Below, piece by piece: positions 1 through 7,303 of a stretch of DNA of 24,445 nt. The position numbers and the translations under genes were made by a program. The stretch is taken from the NCBI GenBank assembly GCA_910576845.1, contig CAJTJA010000036.1, positions 1 through 24,445 on the forward strand, given 5' to 3'. The DNA is from an uncultured Oscillibacter sp. (GTDB taxonomy: Bacteria > Bacillota > Clostridia > Oscillospirales > Oscillospiraceae). The notes beneath the pieces were generated by a model that was not told where the DNA came from, searched no databases, and worked only from the letters and a program-made list of their open reading frames with translations. Each line of letters opens with the position of its first letter. The stretch's first letter is position 1.

Positions 1-257
1 TCCTGGCTATGGGCTTCAACATCTTCGCCTCCGCCTTCTTCACCGCTCTCAGCAATGGCGTAATCTCCGCCGCCATCGCTTTCCTGCGCACCCTGCTCTT
101 CCAAACGGCAGCGATCTTCATTCTGCCCCTCTTCCTGGAGCTGGACGGCATCTGGCTGGCGGTGACAGCGGCGGAACTTCTGACCCTGCTGATAACAGCC
201 GCTTTCCTCATCACCCAGCGGAATCGTTACGGCTACGGCGGAGCCTTGACAGTCTAG
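1..257 (+). CDS. MATE-family efflux protein, C-terminal fragment
   Basis: About 84 residues are open from the window edge, so the start lies outside. The sequence is very hydrophobic, with two or three membrane helices and the pattern FTALSNGVISAAIAFLRT near the start. This resembles the last helices of MATE multidrug/toxin extrusion transporters, which exchange cations for drugs across the inner membrane. The stop TAG at 255-257 lies inside a CTAG that is followed at once by a repeat-like sequence resembling a MITE end, so the natural C-terminus may have been altered. A terminator-like hairpin follows at 390. Family assignment rests on the last fifth of the protein only. It is quite likely, but the substrate cannot be told. 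Confidence 0.7.
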   Translation, partial: LAMGFNIFASAFFTALSNGVISAAIAFLRTLLFQTAAIFILPLFLELDGIWLAVTAAELLTLLITAAFLITQRNRYGYGGALTV

Positions 258-345
258 GCCCTGTTTGAAAATTGGCGGAATGCTCAATGGCAAAAGATTT
301 TTTGCCAAACAAGGCAAATTTTTGCAGGCAGGCTGCCGCCCAGCC
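254..345. repeat. Degenerate MITE-like left end
   Basis: The sequence after the MATE stop, CTAGGCCCTGTTTGAAA, resembles the outer end of the complete MITE at 667-833 (CTAGGGCCTGTTCACAT read on the minus strand). At 308-328 the string CAAGGCAAATTTTTGCAGGC differs only slightly from the interior of that MITE. No matching right end was found, so this looks like a truncated or diverged copy. This is inference from a by-eye comparison. Confidence 0.4.
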
Positions 346-389
346 AGCTCGTTGAAGGAAAACATATCATCACCCTTTCCGGGCATAGA

Positions 390-419
390 ACAGGGCCGCC
401 CCAAGAGGAGCGGCCCTGT
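390..419. terminator. Hairpin terminator between convergent genes
   Basis: ACAGGGCCGC at 390-399 and GCGGCCCTGT at 410-419 form a perfect 10-bp stem with a 10-nt loop. It lies downstream of the MATE gene (plus strand) and downstream of the small minus-strand ORF ending at 509, so it may serve both. There is no good U-tract on either side, which makes efficiency uncertain. Confidence 0.5.
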
Positions 420-508
420 GCCCAATATTATGCGCAGTGTCACATCTCCGGCTTTGACCGCAAACAGCGTCAATGCCCTCCGAAAATTTTAAGAAGTTCT
501 TCATCGCT

Positions 509-893
509 TCATTCGCGGGGAGTTTGCGCTTTGACCTCGGTTTCCGGAGCCGGGATTCCGTATTTCTCCCTCAGCTCCGTCCATTTGCGGTTAAATTCCT
601 TGACAATTGGCCGTATTGCCGGCGATCTCCAATCATCAAAACCCGGCTGGGAGACATGCGCGGCTTCTAGGGGCTGTTCACATAAGGCCAAACACACATC
701 TTTCCGGCAAATTTTGCCGTCTGCGGCGTTAAAAATTTTTGACGCACGCCAGTGCGCCTGCAAATTTTTGCCTTGCAGCCGGCGAAAATTTGCTCGAAAA
801 TCTGCGCATTTGTCTCATGTGAACAGGCCCTAGCTTATCTTCTTCATCAAATCGCCACTGCATGAGTTCTCTCAATTCTTCATGATAGCTCAT
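509..893 (-). pseudogene. Small unknown ORF interrupted by a MITE
   Basis: On the minus strand a reading frame starts with ATG at 893 (MSYHEELRELMQWRFDEEDK) and runs into the MITE at 833. The frame resumes at about 666 with EAAHVSQPGFDDWRSPAIRP and ends at 509. Removing the MITE and one CTAG copy joins the halves in frame as DEEDK-L-EAAH, giving an uninterrupted protein of about 73 residues. This shows the MITE landed in a coding sequence. The family was not recognised; the product is charged, without signal peptide or membrane segment. Its start lies inside the end of the upstream minus-strand ORF (stop at 880-882), so the two were probably translationally coupled. Confidence 0.6.
667..833. 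mobile_element. MITE, about 165 bp, with CTAG target duplication
   Basis: The left end CTAGGGGCTGTTCACAT (667-683) is the inverted complement, with one mismatch, of the right end ATGTGAACAGGCCCTAG (817-833). The element has no coding capacity and is flanked by CTAG on both sides. CTAG is the target duplicated by IS5-type elements (family knowledge). The interior is rich in AAATTTT blocks and short inverted repeats. Removing it restores an ORF, which supports the boundaries. No transposase that could move it is present in the window. Confidence 0.8.
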
Positions 894-1053
894 CAAAGTT
901 CAGTCCTTCCATATGCTCCGCAAGCCACTGCATAATTTCCAACTGTTCGGCCTCAATTGGAACACCGGTTTCCATAGCTCTTTGCAGAATGGCCCGAAAC
1001 GCCTCTTTGTACCGTTCTACGGCCTCTGCCGGAGTGATGAGATGTCCGGAATA
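880..1053 (-). pseudogene. Small ORF without start, probably truncated
   Basis: The minus-strand frame is open from 1053 to the stop at 880-882 and encodes a helical, acidic stretch of about 57 residues ending in HMEGLNFDELS, with ITPAEAVERYKEAFRAILQR near its beginning. No ATG, GTG or TTG start with a ribosome site is visible, and an in-frame stop lies at 1054-1056. The N-terminus therefore seems lost. The end overlaps the start of the next small ORF by 14 nt, typical of a coupled gene pair. Function is unknown. Confidence 0.45.
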
Positions 1054-1083
1054 TTATTTCCGAATTTAAAATTTGGAAATAAT
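1053..1083. repeat. 31-bp near-perfect AT-rich palindrome
   Basis: ATTATTTCC at 1053-1061 pairs with GGAAATAAT at 1075-1083, and the inner AATTT/AAATT parts also pair, leaving only mismatches near the centre. It lies just upstream of the truncated small ORFs on the minus strand, in a stretch (1084-1261) where no gene was recognised. It could be an operator or a hairpin; nothing decides between them. Confidence 0.5.
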
Positions 1084-1261
1084 AAAATTGGATTTCAGCC
1101 GTTTTGCCCGCCGCCATAAACAACGGCAGCCGCAAAACATGGCACCTATTACTTCCGGCCCTTCCGTTCAGAAGGAATAGCCCCTCCGATAGATGTGTTC
1201 CCCAGCGACGAGCCATGATTCCGCTGGTCCCCCAGAACAGCTCTCGAAAATCATCTTTAAG

Positions 1262-1574
1262 GTACAACACCCCTTATCATCCACCGTGTTGACCAGGACG
1301 CCCCGCTCCCAGCAGAGGCCCGCCACAGCCCGGTTCACCTCCCGGTCGTCCACAGCGGCAATTGCGAAGCGTTTCCCCTCCAGCATGGCAGGATCAAAGG
1401 CCCGGCAGAGTCCTCCATGATCTCGATTTCCGGCAGAGTCTCCGGCGCGGGCTTCGGTCAGCCGGGGTCTGTAGGGCAGGAGCGCCCAAATCTTCCGCGC
1501 AGGTCCTCAGTTCCACCGCCTGCAATCAGGCCTTCCCAGTCCTTTATGTCCATAAAAAACGGAAAATGCGACAT
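1262..1574 (-). pseudogene. Precorrin-2 dehydrogenase (siroheme synthase) remnant
   Basis: Starting two bases after the ATPase stop, the minus strand reads MSHFPFFMDIKDWEGLIAGG, the typical start of Met8/CysG-N proteins. These oxidise precorrin-2 to sirohydrochlorin with NAD. The matching pieces then occur in different frames: RKIWALLPYRPRLT, ETLPEIEIMEDSAGP, and finally MLEGKRFAIAAVDDREVNRA up to VNTVDDKG near 1270. At least three frame changes are needed to join them. The Rossmann glycine motif is damaged (LIAGGG followed by a shift), and the C-terminal half is missing. Family assignment is strong; loss of function is clear. It was the last gene of the fec-type transporter operon. Confidence 0.8.
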
Positions 1575-1576
1575 CC

Positions 1577-2347
1577 TCACCCCTCCTCCGGCAGTTCACA
1601 GAAATAGCGCCAGCCCCGAGGGCTGGCAGCCCGGCTCAGGCAGACCCTCATAACCCGCTCCAAAACCTTGCTCCGATAGATGTCCTCCGGCCCGCCCAAA
1701 GCCAGCAGGCGGCCCTCCCCCAGCACAGCAATCTCATCCGCCATTTCCAGAGCCAGGCAGATGTCGTGAAGCACCAGCACCACTGCTCTGCCCTCTGCGG
1801 CAAGGCGGCGGCTCAACCTCAGCGTCTCCATCTGATGCCGGACATCCAGATATGTCGTTGGCTCATCCATCAAAATCGTTTCTGTCTCCTGGGCCAGAGC
1901 CATGGCAAGATATACTTTCTGCCTCTGTCCTCCCGACAGTTCCGGCAAAAGGCAGTCCGCCAGCTCCGCAGCGTCTGCTTGGAAAAGGGCTTGGTCAACG
2001 GCGGCATAATCCTCCTGCCGATAGCGGCGAGGGTAGGAAAGATACGGAAAGCGGCCATGGAGAACCATCCGCCTTGCCGTAATGCCGGGAACAGCCCGGG
2101 ACTGAGGCAGATAGGCAATCCTCTGAGCGGCCTGCCGGGAGCTGTAATCCCTCAAGGGCTTTCCATCCAGCAGAATTTCCCCGCTCAGTGCAGGCTGAAG
2201 CCCGGCAGCGGTGCGAATCAGCGTACTCTTTCCGCAGCCGTTGGGCCCCAGGAGAGCCAGGACCCGCCCTGGGCAGGCGTCCAGGCTTACGTTCCTCAGC
2301 ACGGTCCGGCCCGGATAACCCGCCGAAACATTCTTCAGCTCAAGCAC
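1577..2347 (-). CDS. FecE/BtuD-type ABC transporter ATPase
   Basis: 256 residues from a GTG start at 2347, preceded by GAAGGGGG and overlapping the permease stop by 8 nt. An upstream in-frame ATG exists but lies deep inside the permease gene. All ABC motifs are present: Walker A GPNGCGKST (34-42), Q-loop in YLPQS (79-83), signature LSGGQ (137-141), Walker B ILMDEP (158-163), and switch His194 in LVLHD. This family energises import of ferric siderophores, heme, cobalamin or similar chelates with a FecCD permease. Substrate cannot be decided from the ATPase. The gene looks intact, whereas the binding protein gene upstream and the siroheme gene downstream are broken. Confidence 0.9.
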   Translation of the reverse strand: MLELKNVSAGYPGRTVLRNVSLDACPGRVLALLGPNGCGKSTLIRTAAGLQPALSGEILLDGKPLRDYSSRQAAQRIAYLPQSRAVPGITARRMVLHGRFPYLSYPRRYRQEDYAAVDQALFQADAAELADCLLPELSGGQRQKVYLAMALAQETETILMDEPTTYLDVRHQMETLRLSRRLAAEGRAVVLVLHDICLALEMADEIAVLGEGRLLALGGPEDIYRSKVLERVMRVCLSRAASPRGWRYFCELPEEG

Positions 2348-3359
2348 GGCCCATCCCCCTTCTCCGTCTCTGCCGAAGCAGCAGCCAGAGGAAAAACGGC
2401 CCGCCCAGCAATGACAGCACCACTCCCACCGGCAGTTCATAAGGGGCAAACAGCGTCCTGGCCAGAATATCGCACAGTGTCAGCAGCGCCGCTCCCCCCA
2501 TAGCGGCGGCTAAAAGCAGACGGGCAGAGCTGTCCTCCCCTACCAAACGGCGCATAATATGAGGGGCTATGAGCCCAACAAACCCCAGCAGTCCCGCAAA
2601 GCTCACGGCAGCTCCCGCAAGAGCCGCCGCCAGCGTCAGCAAAACCAGCCGCAGAGGCCTTGCCCGAAGACCCAGGCTCCGGGCGGTTTCTCCGCCCAAG
2701 AGCAGTATGTCCAGTTCTCCCGACAAAGACAGCACCAGCAGAAAAGCGGGAAAAGCGACCCAGAAAGCCGGGATAATCCGGGCCATGGAGAGATTTGCCA
2801 TCCCCCCTACCCGGAAATCCGTATAGCCGTTGAGCGCATCCGGGTAAAAGGTAAGTATGGCGTCAATACCGGCGCCGAACATGCCGGATACGGACACTCC
2901 CGCCAGCACCAATGTCATCCTGGAGGCCCCTGTCCGCTCCGAAACAAACAGTACCAGCAGCACTCCTCCCAGCGCTCCCAAAAAAGCCGCGAAGGGAGCC
3001 GCAGACGGGCTCGCAGGCCACAGCGCAGCGCAAACGGCAGTCAGCAGCCCCGCCCCGGCATTGACGCCGATGACATTCGGAGCCGCCAGGGGATTTTCCA
3101 ACACGCTCTGGATGACAGTCCCCGATACCGCCAGTCCCGCCCCGGCCAGAAGACAGCCGCAGGTCCGGGGCAGACGGGCATAGAACACAATCTGCGCCGA
3201 TGGGCCATCTCCCCGGCCAAGCAGGGCGCCAGCCACCTCGCCGGGAGAGATCGAAACAGCTCCCAGGCACAGGCTCCCCAAAGCAGCCAGGACTGTCAGC
3301 AGCAGCAGGACCAGAAGGGCAGATTCCGTTCGGATAAAAGATGTCTGCAAGTCTTTCAT
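2340..3359 (-). CDS. FecCD-type ABC transporter permease
   Basis: 339 residues with about nine or ten hydrophobic helices. Family signatures include RLPRTCGCLLAGAGLAVSG, then ENPLAAPNVIGVNAGAG, then GLLGFVGLIAPHIMRRLVG before the ATPase-contact region, and ELPVGVVLSLLGGPFFLWLL near the end. The length is normal for FecCD permeases, which act as homo- or heterodimers for iron-chelate, heme or vitamin B12 import. ATG at 3359 is preceded by GGAGAAGCGT. It is coupled to the ATPase by an 8-nt overlap and follows directly on a decayed substrate-binding protein gene. Whether the transporter still works depends on a binding protein encoded elsewhere. Confidence 0.92.
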   Translation of the reverse strand: MKDLQTSFIRTESALLVLLLLTVLAALGSLCLGAVSISPGEVAGALLGRGDGPSAQIVFYARLPRTCGCLLAGAGLAVSGTVIQSVLENPLAAPNVIGVNAGAGLLTAVCAALWPASPSAAPFAAFLGALGGVLLVLFVSERTGASRMTLVLAGVSVSGMFGAGIDAILTFYPDALNGYTDFRVGGMANLSMARIIPAFWVAFPAFLLVLSLSGELDILLLGGETARSLGLRARPLRLVLLTLAAALAGAAVSFAGLLGFVGLIAPHIMRRLVGEDSSARLLLAAAMGGAALLTLCDILARTLFAPYELPVGVVLSLLGGPFFLWLLLRQRRRRGMGRA

Positions 3360-3372
3360 ACGCTTCTCCCCA

Positions 3373-3615
3373 TCATACGCTGGGCTTCAAATTATAAAAC
3401 CGGCGGTCCAAAGTAAAAAACCAGCCTTCCTTTACCGCTCGAAGCCCGCTCCAAGCAGAATTGGGCAGCAAGGACGCATTCAAAGATGTCCGGACAGCCG
3501 AGGCATTCGCACCCTGAAGAACAAGAGATAGTCCATGTCCCCGGTTATTATGCCCTCCGGATTTAAGAACCGCTGCCAGCAATATTTACACAGCCCATGT
3601 CCGCCGGCATCTCTC
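3373..3615 (-). pseudogene. Substrate-binding protein remnant of the Fec-type importer
   Basis: Pieces of the C-terminal lobe of a periplasmic-binding-protein-like lipoprotein (FepB/BtuF type) are visible in different frames: DMGCVNIAGSGS, then NPEGIITGDMDYLLFF, then QGANASAVRTSLNASLLPNS continuing as AWSGLRAVKEGWFFTLDRRF and NLKPSV. The last piece matches the usual end of these proteins (AW..L.AV..GR...L......KP). At least two frameshifts separate the pieces, and the N-terminal two thirds with signal peptide is absent. It lies immediately upstream of the permease, where the binding protein gene is normally found. The identification is a family-level judgement by eye. Confidence 0.65.
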
Positions 3616-3680
3616 CCGGCACACTGCCTCACTGTTCTTTGCCCTGCAGCCGTTTCCAGCGGCATGGGATATGTGGTTTC

Positions 3681-3705
3681 GGAGGCGGCCCGAAGGGCCG
3701 CCTCC
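3681..3705. terminator. GC-rich 11-bp hairpin
   Basis: GGAGGCGGCCC at 3681-3691 and GGGCCGCCTCC at 3695-3705 form a perfect stem with a GAA loop on the plus strand (TTC on the minus strand). It lies just after the sulfite reductase operon on the minus strand. There is no U-tract on that side, so it could act as an mRNA 3' stabiliser or a weak terminator. Confidence 0.5.
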
Positions 3706-3712
3706 TCTTCTG

Positions 3713-3880
3713 TCAAAAGTCATGTTTCAGCGCGGTAAATTTTCGCTGCCGCCGCCCAGTCCGGCCCATCGTCAGAAGGTTTCTGAAAAGCGGGAAGCTG
3801 CCCAGCGGCGAGACATGGTTGCCCTCCGCGTATACAAAGCCGCTGAGAACTCCCATATTTTTCGGAAAAGGGGCGCTCAT
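3713..3880 (-). CDS. Hypothetical 55-residue protein coupled to sulfite reductase
   Basis: The ATG at 3880 overlaps the reductase stop as ATGA, which argues for translational coupling and a real gene. The product begins MSAPFPKNMGVLSGFVYAEG, continues NHVSPLGSFPLF, and ends with a basic segment (GRTGRRQRKF). It has no cysteine, no clear signal peptide and no membrane helix. I do not recognise the family. It may be a small accessory protein of the reductase, or the start of a longer gene that has been cut off; the region downstream holds the remains of the binding-protein gene. A hairpin follows the stop within 10 nt. Confidence 0.45.
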   Translation of the reverse strand: MSAPFPKNMGVLSGFVYAEGNHVSPLGSFPLFRNLLTMGRTGRRQRKFTALKHDF

Positions 3881-5418
3881 ACATACTTCGTCACAATGGC
3901 CTCCATATCCTCCCGATGGGATTCGCTCCACTGGGTCCAGGCCTGTCCCGCTGCCGCCGCAGCCTGGCCCAGCTCTACCAGCAGGGTGGGAATGTCCTTT
4001 TCCAAAATCACCGCCCCGGCCTCTCCAAAGCGGGCGGCGCCCAGAGCATCGCTTCCCCCCAGAAACATCCGGAAAGCAGGCTGGGGTTTCTTGCCCTCCA
4101 GCCGGACACCTCCCTGGAAGCCGATAGCGCCCGCCTGATGGGCGGCGCAGCTGGAGGGACAGCCGGAGACACAGATTTTCGGAAGAGCCCCATCGGGAAC
4201 CCCGGCCTCCCGCGCCGCCTTAACGGCGGCCTGGAGCAGCCCCTGGCTGTCCCGGACGCCCTGCTGGCAGACTGTGGCCCCAATGCAGGCCACGCTGTAT
4301 TCGAACTCCGTGTTTGCCCCGTCCTCCGTAATGGACAAAACAGTTTCCGCCCCGGCGGCGGGGAGATTGATGATATACAGTGTCTCATCCGGTCCCACCC
4401 GGCACTCCCCATTGCAGACGTCTTTCAACGCGGCATACAGCTGAGCGGGCTTCTCCGGCGGCAGCACACCGCCGATGGGGTGATATTTTACCGCATACAT
4501 CCCTGGCTGCTTCTGAGGGATGGCCCGGGGGTGGTCCACCCTGCCGCCTCCGCAGACATCCGCAAGGGCCTCCGTCCGGTTTACATCCAGCCCGCCTGCC
4601 GCCTTGGCGGTCTCCAGATTTTTCAAGAACGCCTCCCGGAGTCCCTCGGGACCCAAGGTATCCTGCAGGAAGCGGGTCCGGGCCCTGGCCCGGTTCTCGT
4701 AGTTTCCGTGCTGGCAAAAGGTGTCCACCATGGCCTTGACGTAATAGAGGACCTCCCCAGGATTGACAGCCGCGTCCACCAGCACGCCCATGCGATGGCC
4801 CGTAGCTCCCAGCCCTCCGGCGATGCGAAGGGAGAATGTCCCGTCCGGCTGGGCCTGAAAGCCCATATCCCGAAAGGCGCTGTGAACGGAGTCGTCCACG
4901 CCGTTGGAGAAGGCAATTTTCAGTTTCCGGGGCATATGGATATCCCGGCAGACAGAGAGGAGGTAGTCCGTCACCGCCTCCGCCCAGGGAGACGGGTCAA
5001 AAGCCTCTCCCTCCTGTACACCGGAGAGAGGACTGCACATGACGTTCCGGGGATTGTCCCCGCCGCCGCCCCGGCAGAGGATGCCGCAGGAAATGGCTTC
5101 CCCCATAATGTCAGGCACCTGCTCCGCCGGGAGATCATGGAGCTGCACCGTCTCGCAGGTGGTCAGCTTAAGCCGCCGGATCTGGTATTTCTCCACGGTA
5201 TCCGCCAGAAATTTCAGTCTCTCCTTTGTCAGCCGTCCGGCGGGCAGCCGCAGGCGCAGCATATGCTTCTCCGGGTCCCGCTGGGCATAGCTGCCCATGG
5301 CGCCGGAACAGCCCTTATAATCTTTCTTCTCAATCTTTCCTTGCTGAAACTCGCCAATTTTCTTTGAGAACTCCCCAATCTCCTTCCGGTATGCCTGAAG
5401 CCATTGGTTGTCCATCAT
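3877..5418 (-). CDS. Siroheme/4Fe-4S sulfite or nitrite reductase
   Basis: 513 residues of the nitrite/sulfite reductase hemoprotein family, which reduces sulfite to sulfide or nitrite to ammonia with six electrons in the cytoplasm. The duplicated ferredoxin-like/siroheme domains are both present. The substrate/siroheme loop CRGGGGDNPRNVMCSP lies near residue 116, and the 4Fe-4S and siroheme ligands form the pattern C-X5-C (CIGATVC, about 378-384) and C-X3-C (CPSSC, about 420-424). In-frame starts at 5421 (GTG), 5418 and 5415 (ATG) all follow GGAGCGGCGA; ATG 5418 is chosen. No flavoprotein partner gene lies nearby, so ferredoxin is the likely donor. The gene that could supply siroheme locally is a pseudogene. 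Confidence 0.9.
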   Translation of the reverse strand: MMDNQWLQAYRKEIGEFSKKIGEFQQGKIEKKDYKGCSGAMGSYAQRDPEKHMLRLRLPAGRLTKERLKFLADTVEKYQIRRLKLTTCETVQLHDLPAEQVPDIMGEAISCGILCRGGGGDNPRNVMCSPLSGVQEGEAFDPSPWAEAVTDYLLSVCRDIHMPRKLKIAFSNGVDDSVHSAFRDMGFQAQPDGTFSLRIAGGLGATGHRMGVLVDAAVNPGEVLYYVKAMVDTFCQHGNYENRARARTRFLQDTLGPEGLREAFLKNLETAKAAGGLDVNRTEALADVCGGGRVDHPRAIPQKQPGMYAVKYHPIGGVLPPEKPAQLYAALKDVCNGECRVGPDETLYIINLPAAGAETVLSITEDGANTEFEYSVACIGATVCQQGVRDSQGLLQAAVKAAREAGVPDGALPKICVSGCPSSCAAHQAGAIGFQGGVRLEGKKPQPAFRMFLGGSDALGAARFGEAGAVILEKDIPTLLVELGQAAAAAGQAWTQWSESHREDMEAIVTKYV

Positions 5419-5478
5419 CACTCGCCGCTCCTTAACACAAAGTTGCTCCCGCTCCAGCAGCGGAAAATTTTACAAATG

Positions 5479-5508
5479 ATTATACCATGTACGTATTCCG
5501 GTCCGCAA
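5479..5508 (-). promoter_or_regulatory. Sigma-70-type promoter for the reductase gene
   Basis: On the minus strand TTGCGG (5508-5503) and TATAAT (5484-5479) are separated by 18 nt, with TGG just before the -10 box. It lies about 60 nt upstream of the reductase start and after the DUF523 stop. It is a prediction from consensus only. Confidence 0.6.
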
Positions 5509-5524
5509 TCCCTTTTTCCAGCTT

Positions 5525-5950
5525 TTACCGCAGGTCTCCCGGTTCCAGCACCTGAAGGCCGCTCTCTATCAGCAGCCGGGCAAAAATGCCCTGGCCGTCC
5601 ATCCTTCTTCCTGTAAAAGTACCATCGTAAATCTGCTTCACGCCGCAGCTGGGACTCCGAGGCTGGAGAACGGCAAGCCTTGCTCCCTCGCTTCCGGCCC
5701 GTTCCAAAGCCAGTTTCGCTCCCCGGCGAAATTCCCCGTCAACATTCCTGCCGTCCTTTGCCGTCACCACACCATCCACAATCTCCGCCGGCATACGGGG
5801 AACAGGCAGTCCGCCCAGGACCTCCGGGCAGACAGGAACGGCCTCATGGCCCTCCCGTTGAAGCCATTCCACCACCCGTAAATCCAAATTATTTCCGCCG
5901 CTGTATTTGCAGTTCTCTCCCAGAAGGCAGGCGCTGACCAATACCTTCAT
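5525..5950 (-). CDS. DUF523 family protein
   Basis: 141 residues, a normal length for the family. The start MKVLVSACLLGENCKYSGGN and the later RSPSCGVKQIYDGTFTGR are the conserved DUF523 blocks, each with cysteines (SACLLG-x-x-C and SPSCG) that could bind a metal or take part in redox chemistry. No function is established for the family as far as I know. The ATG at 5950 overlaps the stop of the upstream DUF815 ATPase gene by 4 nt (ATGA), so the two are translated together. A new promoter for the next operon follows at once. Confidence 0.85.
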   Translation of the reverse strand: MKVLVSACLLGENCKYSGGNNLDLRVVEWLQREGHEAVPVCPEVLGGLPVPRMPAEIVDGVVTAKDGRNVDGEFRRGAKLALERAGSEGARLAVLQPRSPSCGVKQIYDGTFTGRRMDGQGIFARLLIESGLQVLEPGDLR

Positions 5951-7251
5951 TCCTCCAGGCCCTCCAAATAGTGGACAAACTGCTGGGCCGTCCTGCCGGA
6001 AAATCCCCCATGCCGGACTTCCCAGGCGTTGGCCTTCACCATCAGCTCCCGCTCATCCATCGAAATCCCCTGCCGCGCCGCCAGGGCCTTTACCATGGCC
6101 TGGAACTCCTTGGGAGTGGGGGCATTGTAATTGATGGTTACGCCGAACCGAGCCGCCAGGGACAGCTTCTCCTCCATGGTATCGGAACGGTGGATATCCC
6201 CATGGTGTTCCATATCCTGCCGGTCGTTCCATGTCTCGCGGATCAAATGACGGCGGTTGGACGTGGCGTAAATCAGCACATTCTCCGGCCTGGTCTCCAC
6301 ACCGCCTTCAATAACAGCCTTGAGGAACTTGTATTCCACCTCATTCTCCTCAAAGGAGAGGTCATCGATGAAAATAACGAAACGGTAATTCCGGTTTTTG
6401 ATCTCTCCCAGAATATGGGACAGTTCCCCAAACTGGTGTTTGTAAATCTCGATCATCCGAAGCCCGCGGTCATAATATTCGTTGATGAGGGCCTTGACGC
6501 TGGTAGACTTGCCGGTTCCCGCGTCACCGTAGAGGAGGACATTGTTGGCATGCTTCCCGGCGAGGAACGCCTCGGTATTCCGGCGGAGCTCCCCCTTCTG
6601 CCGCTCATAGCCAAGCAAATCCTCCAGCCGCACGCCATCCACATTGCTGATAGGCAGAAATTCCAGCTCCGCTTCTTCCCGCCGGACGCGGAATGCCCGG
6701 TTCATAGCGAAAACACCGTAGCCGTACTGCTTGTAATAGTCTGTCACAAGGCAGAACATTTCATGCCCGTCCTTTGCCTCCGACAAGTTTTTTCGCAGCG
6801 TCCGCACCTGAGTGCTGACGTCCCGGTTATATGTCCGTTCCCGCTTGGGAATGGCCTGGTAGCTGGTCAGGATGGAAAAACAGTCTGTAAGCAGGTACTG
6901 CTCCAAAATGGAAAAATCATAGTGAAACAGTTGATAAAAGACGGCAAAGTCGTTTTCCGCGAAACGGTTTACGCTTCCGCCCTCTGTGGCCCCCGCCCGC
7001 TCACAGGTCCGGGTGAAGGAGTTGTCATTTGTCATAAGGACCCATGTCAAATAGCACTGCCATAGGTTCTCATCGAAGCCGCAGGCCGTGGAGATGTCCA
7101 GGATGCGCTTGACCTCCCAGTGGGTTCTCTGGAGCAGGGACTCCTTGGCCCCGCCGTTTTTGCAGTCCCGGATGATTTCCGCTAAGTGGACCAGGATGCT
7201 GTCCTCGCCCAAATCGCTGTAAAGGGTGAGGTGAGGAAGAATTCGGTTCAT
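5947..7251 (-). CDS. DUF815 family P-loop ATPase
   Basis: 434 residues. The C-terminal AAA-type domain has Walker A GDAGTGKST (about 242-250) and Walker B FVIFIDDLSF (about 291-300), followed by IYATSNRRHLIRE, a sensor-like segment. The N-terminal 200 residues are helical and characteristic of the Clostridia form of DUF815 proteins. The cellular role is not established; the ATPase fold suggests remodelling of a protein or nucleic acid. ATG at 7251 follows GAAGAAGGGA. The gene starts just after the ilv operon terminator (7275-7303), so it probably has its own promoter or depends on readthrough. It is coupled to the DUF523 gene by ATGA. Confidence 0.85.
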   Translation of the reverse strand: MNRILPHLTLYSDLGEDSILVHLAEIIRDCKNGGAKESLLQRTHWEVKRILDISTACGFDENLWQCYLTWVLMTNDNSFTRTCERAGATEGGSVNRFAENDFAVFYQLFHYDFSILEQYLLTDCFSILTSYQAIPKRERTYNRDVSTQVRTLRKNLSEAKDGHEMFCLVTDYYKQYGYGVFAMNRAFRVRREEAELEFLPISNVDGVRLEDLLGYERQKGELRRNTEAFLAGKHANNVLLYGDAGTGKSTSVKALINEYYDRGLRMIEIYKHQFGELSHILGEIKNRNYRFVIFIDDLSFEENEVEYKFLKAVIEGGVETRPENVLIYATSNRRHLIRETWNDRQDMEHHGDIHRSDTMEEKLSLAARFGVTINYNAPTPKEFQAMVKALAARQGISMDERELMVKANAWEVRHGGFSGRTAQQFVHYLEGLEE

Positions 7252-7274
7252 GCTGTCAGTCCCTTCTTCAAATT

Positions 7275-7303
7275 TAAAAAAATACCGCCGAAACCGGCGG
7301 TAT
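7275..7303 (-). terminator. Intrinsic terminator of the ilv operon
   Basis: Read on the minus strand, ATACCGCCGG-TTT-CGGCGGTAT forms a strong stem followed by seven or eight U residues (7282-7275). It lies 270 nt after the ilvC stop and 24 nt before the DUF815 start. Stem, loop and U-tract are all typical of rho-independent termination. Confidence 0.85.

Noticed and set aside
413..502. Possible minus-strand small ORF after the 73-residue gene (MKNFLKFSEGIDAV...)
   Set aside because: It runs into the terminator stem, lacks a ribosome site, and shows no coding character.
3373..3880. Cobalamin riboswitch before the Fec-type genes
   Set aside because: The CAGTGAGGCAGTGTG-like stretch near 3625 lacks the conserved B12-box and paired elements; it fits better as decayed coding sequence.
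3916..5367. Long plus-strand open frame of 483 codons opposite the sulfite reductase
   Set aside because: It is the antisense shadow of a GC-rich gene with clear family motifs on the minus strand; its translation has no recognisable domain.
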